64,000 nucleotides of DNA from Caballeronia jiangsuensis. GTDB lineage: Bacteria > Pseudomonadota > Gammaproteobacteria > Burkholderiales > Burkholderiaceae. Below, one piece after another: positions 7,558-15,423 of this stretch. The stretch is from the NCBI GenBank assembly GCA_000648925.1, contig JFHF01000001.1:310001-374000 (forward strand). Direction: 5' to 3'. Numbering within the stretch: the stretch's first letter is position 1; the number at the start of each line of letters is the position of its first letter. The translations under genes were made by a program, and so were the position numbers. Below the pieces are notes generated by a model. That model worked only from the letters and a program-made list of their open reading frames with translations, was not told where the DNA came from and ran no database searches.

Positions 7558-9102
7558 TCAGAAACGCGGCAATTCGGGATGCGGCAACAGCCCGCCGCGC
7601 ACATGCATCTTGCCGTACTCGGCGCAGCGCGCGCGCGTCGGGATGCCCTTGTCGGGGTTGAGCAGACCGGGCGGATCGAAGGCGCGTTTGACCGCGAAGA
7701 ACGCGTCTCGCTCTTCCGGCGAGAACTGCACGCACATCGAATTGATTTTCTCGATGCCCACGCCATGCTCGCCCGTCACCGTGCCGCCGAGTTCGACGCA
7801 ACATTCCAGGATGTCGCAGCCGAACGCTTCGGCGCGATGCCATTCGTCGAGATCGTTGCCGTTGAAGAGAATCAGCGGATGCATGTTGCCGTCGCCGGCG
7901 TGGAACACGTTGATGCAGCGCAGCGCGTACTTCTTCTCCATCTCTTCGATACGTGCGAGCAGCGGCCCGATCGCCCGGCGCGGCACGGTGCCGTCCATGC
8001 AGTAATAGTCCGGCGAGATGCGGCCCGCCGCCGGAAACGCGTTCTTGCGGCCGGACCAGAATTTGAGGCGCTCGGCTTCGGAACGCGAGATCTGGATGCG
8101 CGACGCGCCGTGCTCACGCAGGACAGCCGTCATGCGGACTATTTCCTCGGCGACTTCATCGTGCGTGCCGTCGGATTCGCATAGCAGGATCGCGGCGGCG
8201 TCGAGGTCGTAGCCCGCGTTGACGAACTCTTCGACGGCGCGCGTCGCGGGCTTGTCCATCATTTCGAGTCCGGCCGGGATGATGCCCGCGGCGATGATCG
8301 CGGCGACGGCGTTGCCGCCTTTCACGACATCGTCGAAGCTCGCCATGATGACCTGCGCCGTTTGCGGCTTCGGGATCAGCTTGACGGTGATCTCGGTGAC
8401 GATCGCGAACATGCCTTCGCTGCCGATGAGCACCGCGAGCAGATCGAGTCCCGGCGCATCGGGGCCGAGCGAGCCGAACTCGACCACATCGCCGTCCATC
8501 GTCACCGCGCGAACGCGCAGGACGTTGTGCACCGTGAGGCCGTATTTCAGGCAGTGCACGCCGCCTGAGTTCTCGGAGACATTTCCGCCGATCGTGCACG
8601 CGATCTGCGATGACGGATCGGGCGCGTAATACAGGCCGTAGGGCGCGGCCGCCTCTGAAATCGCGAGATTGCGTACGCCCGGCTGCACGGTGGCGGTGCG
8701 CGCGTAGGGATCGACTTCGACGATCTTGCGAAAGCGAGCGAGCGACAGCACGATGCCGTGGCGGATCGGCATTGCGCCGCCGGAGAGGCCGGTGCCCGCG
8801 CCGCGCGGGACGATCGGAATGGAAAGACGCGCGCAGATCTGCACGACGCGCTGCACCTGCGCCTCGGTTTCAGGCAGCGCCACCGCGAGCGGCAGCCGCC
8901 GATACGCGGCGAGGCCATCGCATTCATACGCGGCGGTGTCTTCGTCGCGAAAGAGCAGACAGTGCGTGGGCAGCACGGCCATCAGCGCCTGCACGACCTC
9001 GCGTTGACGCGCGGCGAGCTGATCTTCGGTCAGCGCGGGCGCGTCCTCGTAGGGCAGGTTGGGCGGCATCTGCTCGGCTTTGAGCTCGTCGGGTGCGTTC
9101 AT
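7558..9102 (-). CDS. glcD: Glycolate oxidase catalytic FAD subunit
   Basis: A 514-residue FAD-linked oxidase of the GlcD type, oxidising glycolate (and often D-lactate) to the 2-oxoacid. FAD-domain motifs include VPRGAGTGLSGGAMP, IACTIGGNVSENSGGVHCLKYG and LLAVLIGSEGMFAIVTEI. The C-terminal FAD-oxidase domain has NVFHAGDGNMHPLIL, TGEHGVGIEKI and FDPPGLLNPDKG. Slightly longer than E. coli GlcD, with an extra C-terminal tail (MHVRGGLLPHPELPRF) common in Burkholderiaceae by recollection. It heads the glcDEF set; the paralogue at 9180–10598 lies 77 nt upstream on the same strand. Confidence 0.94.
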   Translation of the reverse strand: MNAPDELKAEQMPPNLPYEDAPALTEDQLAARQREVVQALMAVLPTHCLLFRDEDTAAYECDGLAAYRRLPLAVALPETEAQVQRVVQICARLSIPIVPRGAGTGLSGGAMPIRHGIVLSLARFRKIVEVDPYARTATVQPGVRNLAISEAAAPYGLYYAPDPSSQIACTIGGNVSENSGGVHCLKYGLTVHNVLRVRAVTMDGDVVEFGSLGPDAPGLDLLAVLIGSEGMFAIVTEITVKLIPKPQTAQVIMASFDDVVKGGNAVAAIIAAGIIPAGLEMMDKPATRAVEEFVNAGYDLDAAAILLCESDGTHDEVAEEIVRMTAVLREHGASRIQISRSEAERLKFWSGRKNAFPAAGRISPDYYCMDGTVPRRAIGPLLARIEEMEKKYALRCINVFHAGDGNMHPLILFNGNDLDEWHRAEAFGCDILECCVELGGTVTGEHGVGIEKINSMCVQFSPEERDAFFAVKRAFDPPGLLNPDKGIPTRARCAEYGKMHVRGGLLPHPELPRF

Positions 9103-9179
9103 GTCTCCTCCTTTTGATGCCTGCGCAGACAGTCGCGCTTATTTGATGCTTGTTGATGCTTGCATCTTGCGCGACTTCG

Positions 9180-10598
9180 TCAGCCTTCGAAAGCGAAGAT
9201 TTTCCCCGGGTTCATCAGGTTTTTCGGATCGAGCGCCTGTTTGATGGCGCGCATGGTCGCGATGGCGTCTGCGCCGTGCTCATCGATCAGGAAGCCCATC
9301 TTGTGCAGCCCGACGCCGTGTTCGCCGGTGCAGGTGCCGCCCATCGCGAGCGCGCGTCCGACGATGCGTCGATTGATGCGCTCCGCTTCTTCCAGCTCTT
9401 CGGGCTTCTCGGGATCGAGCAGCATCGCGACGTGGAAGTTGCCGTCGCCGACGTGACCGACGATCGGGCTCGGCAAGTACGAGCCTCGCAGATCCTTTTC
9501 CGTTTCCTCGACGCATTCGGCGAGACGCGAGATCGGCACGCAGACGTCGGTGGTGACGGCGCGGCAGCCGGGCTTCAGTTGCAGCATCGCGAAGTAGGCC
9601 GAATGGCGCGCGTTCCAGAGACGGCTGCGGTCTTCGGGGCGCGTCGCCCATTCGAAGTCCTCGCCCTTGTTCTCCGCGACGATGTCCTGCACGGTCTGCG
9701 CCTGTTCCTTGACGCCGGATTCGGTGCCGTGAAATTCGAAGAACAGCATCGGCGATTCGCGCAGCGTCAGATTCGAGTGACGGTTGATCGCGCGCACGGC
9801 GAGCTTGTCGACGAACTCGACGCGCGCGATCGGCACGCCCATCTGAATGGTTTCGATGACGGCGCGCACGGCGTCGCCCATCGACGGAAATGCGCACACG
9901 GCCGCCGAAATCGCCTCGGGCTGCGGATAGAGGCGCACGGTGATTTCGGTGATGACGCCGAGCGTGCCTTCGGAGCCTACGAAAAGACGCGTGAGGTCAT
10001 AGCCCGCCGACGATTTGCGCGCGCGCGTGCCGGTCTTGATGACGCGGCCATCGGCGAGCACGACGGTGAGGCCGAGGACGTTTTCGCGCATTGTGCCGTA
10101 GCGCACGGCGTTGGTGCCGGAGGCGCGCGTCGCGGACATGCCGCCGATGCTCGCATCCGCGCCCGGATCGATCGGGAAAAAGAGGCCGGTGTCCTTGAGC
10201 GCTTCGTTCAGTTGCTTGCGGGAGATGCCGGGTTGAACCGTCACCGTGAGGTCTTCGGCGTTGATAGCGACGATCTGATTCATCTCGGACAGATCGATGG
10301 AGATGCCGCCTTGCACCGCGAGCAAATGGCCTTCGAGCGAGGAGCCGTTGCCGTAGGGGATGATCGGGACGCCGTGTTCGGCGCAGAGCTTCACGATGGT
10401 TTGGACTTCCTCGGTGCTGCGCGCGAAGACGACGGCGTCGGGAAGTTGCGGATCGAACGGCGATTCGTCGCGGCCGTGGTGTTCTCTGACTGCTTGCGCT
10501 GTGGAGACGCGGTCGGCGAATTGCTGCTTCAGCGCTTCGAGAAGCGCGGCGGGGAAGGGGCGTTTTGCGAGCGCCTGATGCTCGGTGGGGTGGTTCAC
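9180..10598 (-). CDS. FAD-linked D-lactate / D-2-hydroxyacid dehydrogenase (cytochrome-type)
   Basis: A 472-residue FAD-dependent dehydrogenase of the Dld1/LDHD branch. The PCMH FAD domain shows VPIIPYGNGSSLEGH, SIGGMSATRASGTNAVRYGTMRENVLG and AGYDLTRLFVGSEGTLGVITEI. The C-terminal domain has IVGHVGDGNFHVAML, GGTCTGEHGVGLHKM and LDPKNLMNPGKIF. It is most like cytochrome-linked D-lactate dehydrogenases that oxidise D-lactate to pyruvate; the exact D-2-hydroxyacid is inferred. It lies just upstream of glcDEF in the same direction and may share its promoter, making a local 2-hydroxyacid oxidation unit. Confidence 0.87.
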   Translation of the reverse strand: MNHPTEHQALAKRPFPAALLEALKQQFADRVSTAQAVREHHGRDESPFDPQLPDAVVFARSTEEVQTIVKLCAEHGVPIIPYGNGSSLEGHLLAVQGGISIDLSEMNQIVAINAEDLTVTVQPGISRKQLNEALKDTGLFFPIDPGADASIGGMSATRASGTNAVRYGTMRENVLGLTVVLADGRVIKTGTRARKSSAGYDLTRLFVGSEGTLGVITEITVRLYPQPEAISAAVCAFPSMGDAVRAVIETIQMGVPIARVEFVDKLAVRAINRHSNLTLRESPMLFFEFHGTESGVKEQAQTVQDIVAENKGEDFEWATRPEDRSRLWNARHSAYFAMLQLKPGCRAVTTDVCVPISRLAECVEETEKDLRGSYLPSPIVGHVGDGNFHVAMLLDPEKPEELEEAERINRRIVGRALAMGGTCTGEHGVGLHKMGFLIDEHGADAIATMRAIKQALDPKNLMNPGKIFAFEG

Positions 10599-10807
10599 AA
10601 GTGTCTCCGGGCGATGCGGATTTGTGTTCTTGATTGCGCGCTTGGTATGAGCGTTGCGGCTTTTCGCGTGATGCCTTTGCGACTGGGGTCGCTTTGTCCA
10701 GGCTTGCGATCGGCGCGAAAGCCGTACGGTGTTTATCTCATTTTACGCCGTCGGGGGGAAGGTCGGCGGGACGGGGTTTTTGAGGCGTTTGGACGCGCGC
10801 GTCTGCC

Positions 10808-10813
10808 TATAAT
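10808..10813 (+). promoter_or_regulatory. Candidate −10 box of the cobalamin adenosyltransferase gene
   Basis: A perfect TATAAT lies 36 nt before the start codon at 10850. No well-spaced −35 was found (TTGAGG at 10780–10785 is 22 nt away). The gene's Shine-Dalgarno GGGAGT follows at about 10840. Confidence 0.5.
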
Positions 10814-10849
10814 GGGTCGGGTTTTTGTCTGCTTATCAGGGAGTCAGCG

Positions 10850-11413
10850 ATGGGTAACCGCTTGAGCAAGATCACCACGCGCACCGGCGACGATGGAACG
10901 ACAGGATTGGGCGATGGAAGCCGCGTTTCGAAAGACGATGCGCGAATTGCCGCGATCGGGGATGTGGATGAGTTGAATTCGTGTATCGGCGTGCTTTTGT
11001 GTGAACCGATGCCTTCGGATATTCGCGATGCGCTGACGCGGATTCAGAATGATTTGTTTGATCTGGGTGGCGAACTCTCGATTCCGGGGCATTCGATGAT
11101 TCAGGAGTCGCATCTTGCACGGCTCGATGCGTGGCTCGCAGAGTACAACGCGACGTTGCCGCCGCTCAAAGAGTTTATTTTGCCGGGTGGGTCTAGGGCA
11201 GCCGCGCTGGCGCATGTCGCAAGGACTGTTTGTCGGAGGGCGGAAAGGGCGATCGTGGCGTTGGGGCGTGTAGAGACCGCGGGAGTGAATGAGGCGCCGC
11301 GGAGGTATGTGAATCGGTTGTCGGATTTGATGTTCGTGTTATCCCGCGTACTAAATCGCGTTGACGGTGGCGCTGACGTTCTATGGGACTCGCCGAGAGG
11401 GTCTAACGCTTAA
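10850..11413 (+). CDS. Cob(I)alamin adenosyltransferase, PduO type
   Basis: A 187-residue ATP:corrinoid adenosyltransferase of the PduO/MMAB family, which transfers the adenosyl group of ATP to cob(I)alamin to make coenzyme B12. The N-terminal ATP-binding motif is ITTRTGDDGTTGLGDGSRVSKDD (about residues 8–30). The corrinoid/ATP-site helix is CRRAERAIVAL, and the end is YVNRLSDLMFVLSRVLNR. No cobalamin biosynthesis genes are nearby, so it probably serves salvage. Its codon use is visibly richer in A/T third positions than most neighbours: by my count, 18 of the first 51 codons end in A or T. Confidence 0.93.
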   Translation: MGNRLSKITTRTGDDGTTGLGDGSRVSKDDARIAAIGDVDELNSCIGVLLCEPMPSDIRDALTRIQNDLFDLGGELSIPGHSMIQESHLARLDAWLAEYNATLPPLKEFILPGGSRAAALAHVARTVCRRAERAIVALGRVETAGVNEAPRRYVNRLSDLMFVLSRVLNRVDGGADVLWDSPRGSNA

Positions 11414-11468
11414 CGATATGCACCCGGCGCCTCATCGCAAAAGCCCATCACCTGTTCCGCCGTCGGAA

Positions 11469-11498
11469 TAAGCGGTCGCGGCCTGATGCGACCGCTTA
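11469..11498. terminator. Bidirectional terminator between the adenosyltransferase gene and aroG
   Basis: An 11-bp perfect stem TAAGCGGTCGC / GCGACCGCTTA with an 8-nt loop, followed by TTTT at 11503–11506 on the plus strand. The aroG stop codon is 6 nt beyond, so the hairpin can end both convergent transcripts. Confidence 0.8.
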
Positions 11499-11504
11499 CT
11501 GATT

Positions 11505-12578
11505 TTAATTACCGCCGCCGCGTACTACTCGCCTTTGCTTAACGGCTTCTGCCAATCCCTCAAGCACCTTCACGCTTTCATCCCACCCAATACAAGCATC
11601 GGTAACGCTCTGCCCATAGGTCAACTCGCATCCTTCCTTCAAATCCTGCCGCCCCGCAACAAGATGCGACTCCACCATCACCCCCACGATCCGCTCATCG
11701 CCGGCGGCGAGTTGCTTGCCAATATCCTCACAAACCGGAATCTGATTCTCATGCTTCTTGGAGCTATTGGCATGACTCGCGTCAATCATTAAGCGCGCAG
11801 CAAGACCAGCCTTCCCGATATCGCTACAAGCAGCATCGACACTCGCCGCATCGTAATTCGGCGCTTTACCGCCGCGCAAAATGATATGGCAATCCTCGTT
11901 CCCCGCGGTAGAAACAATCGCCGAGTGCCCGCCTTTAGTAACGGAGAGAAAATGATGCGGCTGCGACGCCGCCTTGATCGCATCGACAGCGATCTTCACA
12001 TTCCCATCAGTGCCATTCTTGAATCCCACCGGACAAGACAAGCCGGAAGCAAGCTCGCGGTGCACTTGAGATTCGGTAGTGCGCGCCCCAATCGCCCCCC
12101 AGGAAATCAGATCGGCGATGTATTGCGGACTGATCATGTCGAGATACTCGGTGCCAGCGGGAAGCCCAAGCTCGTTGATATGCATGAGCAACTCTCGCGC
12201 GGCCCGCAACCCGTCATTGATCTTGAAGCTGTTATCCATATACGGATCGTTGATGAGCCCCTTCCATCCAACGGTCGTCCGCGGCTTTTCGAAATACACC
12301 CGCATCACGATCTCCAGCTCGCCCGCGAAACGCTTGCGCTGCTCGATCAGCTTCCTGGCATATTCAAGCGCCGCGCGAGGATCATGAATCGAGCAAGGCC
12401 CGATGATCACGATCAACCGGTCATCCATCCCGTGAAGAATGCGATGCATCGACTGTCGCGCGTTGTAGATGAGCTCCGAAACCGGCTCGGCGCAGGGGAA
12501 TTCGCGGATCAGATGCGCGGGCGGCGTCAGCTCTTTCAACTCGCGGATACGAACATCATCGGTATTGTGCGGGGGCAT
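11505..12578 (-). CDS. aroG: 3-deoxy-7-phosphoheptulonate synthase, type Iα (DAHP synthase)
   Basis: A 357-residue class I DAHP synthase that condenses phosphoenolpyruvate with erythrose-4-phosphate, the first step of the shikimate pathway. Recognisable segments: LIVIIGPCSIHDPRAALEYA, MRVYFEKPRTTVGWKGLINDP, ARTTESQVHRELASGLSCPVGFKNGTDG, and the metal-site region LMIDASHANSSKKHENQ. Length is as for E. coli AroG/AroF/AroH. The ATG at 12578 follows GGAGAA. Upstream is a leader peptide rich in Phe, Tyr and Trp plus a terminator, indicating attenuation by aromatic amino acids. Codon use is less GC-biased than in neighbours. Confidence 0.96.
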   Translation of the reverse strand: MPPHNTDDVRIRELKELTPPAHLIREFPCAEPVSELIYNARQSMHRILHGMDDRLIVIIGPCSIHDPRAALEYARKLIEQRKRFAGELEIVMRVYFEKPRTTVGWKGLINDPYMDNSFKINDGLRAARELLMHINELGLPAGTEYLDMISPQYIADLISWGAIGARTTESQVHRELASGLSCPVGFKNGTDGNVKIAVDAIKAASQPHHFLSVTKGGHSAIVSTAGNEDCHIILRGGKAPNYDAASVDAACSDIGKAGLAARLMIDASHANSSKKHENQIPVCEDIGKQLAAGDERIVGVMVESHLVAGRQDLKEGCELTYGQSVTDACIGWDESVKVLEGLAEAVKQRRVVRGGGN

Positions 12579-12620
12579 GTCGGTTCTCCAACGGCAGCGT
12601 TCTAATCAAACTATGAGACG

Positions 12621-12653
12621 AAAAAAAACCGCCAGGCTTGCTGGCGGTTTTTT
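12621..12653 (-). terminator. Attenuator terminator (stem 3:4) in the aroG leader
   Basis: Read on the minus strand: CCGCCAG, loop caagc, CTGGCGG, then eight U, lying 43 nt before the aroG ATG. On the plus strand it is also followed by six T, so it is symmetrical. Its 5' arm (minus CCGCCAGC, plus 12640–12647) is exactly complementary to GCTGGCGG within the leader-peptide coding sequence (plus 12700–12707), giving a competing antiterminator. Confidence 0.9.
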
Positions 12654-12685
12654 CGGGAATTCGGTCTGTTCAACCTGTGTACGAC

Positions 12686-12751
12686 TCACCCCTCTCGATC
12701 CGCCAGCGGCTTGAGATGCCAAAAGAAATAAAAATAAAACTTGGCGGACAT
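12686..12751 (-). CDS. aroG leader peptide (21 aa, aromatic run FYFYFFW)
   Basis: A 21-codon ORF with ATG at 12751 and TGA ending at 12686. After MSAK comes the uninterrupted run FYFYFFW (residues 5–11), and the peptide ends HLKPLADREG. This is the hallmark of a ribosome-mediated attenuation leader sensing charged tRNA-Phe, tRNA-Tyr and tRNA-Trp, the end products of the pathway that aroG begins. Three complementary segments surround it: CCGCCA in codons 2–4, GCTGGCGG in codons for P-L-A-D, and CCGCCAGC in the terminator. No strong Shine-Dalgarno is seen before the ATG, the one weak point. Too short for ordinary gene prediction. Confidence 0.87.
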   Translation of the reverse strand: MSAKFYFYFFWHLKPLADREG

Positions 12752-12788
12752 GATGGATCGAAGGTGTGTCGAAAAAGTTGTGACTGCT

Positions 12789-12818
12789 TTTATAACCGCA
12801 AACGCACGGCGCTGACAA
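12789..12818 (-). promoter_or_regulatory. Candidate σ70 promoter of the aroG leader transcript
   Basis: On the minus strand, TTGTCA (12818–12813) is followed after 17 nt by TTATAA, or after 18 nt by TATAAA (12794–12789). Transcription would start near 12782, about 30 nt before the leader ATG, a normal leader length. Confidence 0.65.
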
Positions 12819-12909
12819 CCCTGCAACTACAAAAACGCGGACAATCCGCATCGGGCAGCGCGGCGCCGCCGCAAATAACCCCGCCCGATGCGGAAAACCC
12901 GCATCGAAA

Positions 12910-14376
12910 TCACACCGTCCCGCCGACCGTCATTTTCTCGATACGCAACGTCGGCTGACCGACGCCCACCGGCACGCTCTGGCCTTCCTTGCCGCACACG
13001 CCCACGCCGCTATCGAGCGACATGTCGTTGCCGATCATCGTCACGTACTTGAGCGATTCGGGCCCGCTGCCGATCAGCGTCGCGCCCTTCACCGGATACG
13101 TGATCTTGCCGTTCTCGATCATGTACGCCTCGGACGCCGAGAACACGAACTTGCCGTTGGTGATATCGACCTGACCGCCACCGAAATTCACCGCGTACAA
13201 GCCATTCTTCACCGACGCGAGAATCTCCTGCGGGTCCTTGTCGCCGTTGAGCATGTACGTGTTCGTCATGCGCGGCATCGGCAGCGCGGCGTACGATTCG
13301 CGGCGCGCGTTGCCCGTCACCGGCATCTTCATCAGACGCGCGTTGAGCGAATCCTGGATGTAGCCCTTCAGGATGCCGTCCTCGATCAGCGTCGTGCACT
13401 GCGTCGGGTTGCCTTCGTCGTCGATGTTGAGCGAGCCGCGCCGATTCGGCAGCGTGCCGTCATCGACCACCGTGACGCCCTTCGCCGCCACCTGCTCGCC
13501 GATCATGCCCGCGAACGCCGACGATCCCTTGCGGTTGAAATCGCCTTCGAGTCCGTGTCCGACCGCCTCGTGCAGCAGCACGCCCGGCCAGCCCGGCCCA
13601 AGCACGACGGTCATCGCGCCTGCCGGGGCAGGGCGCGCTTCGAGGTTGACGAGCGCGGCGTGCACGGCATCGTCGACGTATTTGTTCAGGATGGCATCGG
13701 TGAAATAGCCATAGTCGAAACGTCCGCCGCCGCCGCCCGAGCCGATTTCGCGCCGGCCGTTCTGCTCGGCGATCACCGTAACGGATACGCGCACGAGCGG
13801 TCGTACGTCCGCCGCGAGCGCGCCATCGCTGCGCGCGACCAGCACGACGTCATACTCGCCGGCGAGACCGGCCATCACCTGCGTGATGCGCGGGTCTTTG
13901 CCGCGCGCCATCTGCTCGACGCGCTCCAGCAATTTGACCTTAGCGTTCGCATCGAGCGAATGCAAGGGATCGGCGGGCAGATACAGATCGCGCCCCGACA
14001 CGCCCGTGAGCGTGCTCGCCGGCTTGATCTTGTGTTTGCCGCCGCCGGCTTTGGCGATTGCGCGCGTCGCGATTGCGGCCTGACGGATCGATTCGGGCGA
14101 CAGGTCGTCCGAATACGCGAACGCCGTGCGCTCGCCCGACACGGCGCGCACGCCGACGCCCTGATCGATGCTGAAGCTGCCCGATTTGACGATACCTTCT
14201 TCGAGACTCCACGCTTCGCTGCGCGTGGACTGGAAATAGAGGTCCGCGTAATCGACACGATGCGTGAAGATTTCCGCGAGCGTGCGGGTGATCAGTCCTT
14301 CGTCGAGGCCGTAGGGCGTGAGCAAAACGTCCTTCGCCGTGACCAGATTCCGAATGCCGGGTTCGATGATGTTCAT
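12910..14376 (-). CDS. tldD: TldD metalloprotease subunit
   Basis: A 488-residue TldD/PmbA-family protein. TldD with TldE (PmbA) forms a heterodimeric zinc protease that degrades unfolded peptides and matures some RiPP peptides. The zinc motif [11 protein letters not shown] lies in [19 protein letters not shown] (about residue 270). Other family blocks are [33 protein letters not shown] and a C-terminus ending [11 protein letters not shown]…VGQPTLRI. Length is normal. It is the last gene of a yhdP–nitrilase–tldD set conserved in many proteobacteria. Confidence 0.96.
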   Translation of the reverse strand: MNIIEPGIRNLVTAKDVLLTPYGLDEGLITRTLAEIFTHRVDYADLYFQSTRSEAWSLEEGIVKSGSFSIDQGVGVRAVSGERTAFAYSDDLSPESIRQAAIATRAIAKAGGGKHKIKPASTLTGVSGRDLYLPADPLHSLDANAKVKLLERVEQMARGKDPRITQVMAGLAGEYDVVLVARSDGALAADVRPLVRVSVTVIAEQNGRREIGSGGGGGRFDYGYFTDAILNKYVDDAVHAALVNLEARPAPAGAMTVVLGPGWPGVLLHEAVGHGLEGDFNRKGSSAFAGMIGEQVAAKGVTVVDDGTLPNRRGSLNIDDEGNPTQCTTLIEDGILKGYIQDSLNARLMKMPVTGNARRESYAALPMPRMTNTYMLNGDKDPQEILASVKNGLYAVNFGGGQVDITNGKFVFSASEAYMIENGKITYPVKGATLIGSGPESLKYVTMIGNDMSLDSGVGVCGKEGQSVPVGVGQPTLRIEKMTVGGTV

Positions 14377-14524
14377 GCGGTGCCTATTGCGTGTTCTGTG
14401 ACGAGTTCGATGATATTTCAGACGAATTGCAGACTATTCTACGGTCTGATCCAGTCGCTTCATGTGCGGGGAGAAACCCGCGTCTTCAAGTCATCAGTCG
14501 AGTTGATCCGAGTAAGCCGCGCGA

Positions 14525-15355
14525 TCACCCGATCACGCGATGTCGATAAGCCGGCAAGCTCTGCCGCACGGCTGCGATGCGTTGCAAATCGATGCCGCCG
14601 ATCACGACGCCCGGCCCTTCGTCCCGAACGTCGACGATTTCGCCCCACGGATCGATCAGCATGCTGTGACCCCACGTGCGGCGTCCGTTCTCGTGATTGC
14701 CGCCCTGCGCCGCGGCGAGCACATAGCATTGATTCTCGACGGCGCGCGCCTTGAGCAGTGTTTCCCAGTGCGCACGGCCCGTCGTGTAAGTGAACGCGGA
14801 AGGCACGACCATCAGCGCGCAGTCGCCGAGCTTTCGGTACAGCTCCGGAAAGCGCAGGTCGTAGCACACCGACAATCCCACGCGTCCGAACGGCGCGTCG
14901 AAGGTCCGCACTTCGCTGCCCGGACAGATGGTGCGCGCTTCGTCGAACGATTCCTCGCCCTTTTCGAAATTGAACAGATGAATCTTGTCGTAGCGCGCGA
15001 CCTGCGTGCCGCTCGGATCGAAGACGAGCGTCGTGTTCAGCACGCGGTTCTCTTCGGGCGAGCGCAGCGGCAGCGTCCCGCCGATGATCCACACGCGATG
15101 CTCGCGGGCCGCATCGGACAGAAATTGCTGGATCGGACCCGAGCCGGGCGTTTCGCGGATCGCGAGCTTGTCGGTGTCCTTGAAGCCCATGTAGCAGAAA
15201 TATTCGGGCAGCAGCACCAGTTGCGCGCCGCCGCGTGCGGCTTCGGCGATGAGGCGGCCGGCGTCGGCAAGATTGCGGTCGCGGTCCGGCGTGCTGACCA
15301 TCTGGAGCGCGGCGACCTGAAACGGGGCCGCGCTTTCGCTCGATCTTTCGCTCAT
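14525..15355 (-). CDS. Carbon–nitrogen hydrolase (nitrilase superfamily, Nit1-like)
   Basis: A 276-residue nitrilase-fold amidase. The Glu–Lys–Cys triad is visible: Glu in LVLLPEYFCYMG, Lys in RYDKIHLFNFEKGEESFDE, and Cys in VGLSVCYDLRFPELYR. This matches the Nit1/YbeM branch, whose members hydrolyse deaminated glutathione; that substrate is an inference from family. Length is normal. It lies 68 nt after yhdP and 148 nt before tldD on the same strand, a gene order seen in many beta- and gammaproteobacteria. Confidence 0.92.
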   Translation of the reverse strand: MSERSSESAAPFQVAALQMVSTPDRDRNLADAGRLIAEAARGGAQLVLLPEYFCYMGFKDTDKLAIRETPGSGPIQQFLSDAAREHRVWIIGGTLPLRSPEENRVLNTTLVFDPSGTQVARYDKIHLFNFEKGEESFDEARTICPGSEVRTFDAPFGRVGLSVCYDLRFPELYRKLGDCALMVVPSAFTYTTGRAHWETLLKARAVENQCYVLAAAQGGNHENGRRTWGHSMLIDPWGEIVDVRDEGPGVVIGGIDLQRIAAVRQSLPAYRHRVIG

Positions 15356-15423
15356 GTCTCTATGCGCTGGTAGAAAAAAGGGGACGAAAACGGCGTCGCC
15401 GGGGCGGATGCAAACGCCCGTTT

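Noticed and set aside
12606-12851. 81-codon minus-strand frame covering the aroG leader
   Set aside because: Runs through the terminator in a different frame; the 21-codon aromatic leader in the other frame explains the region better.
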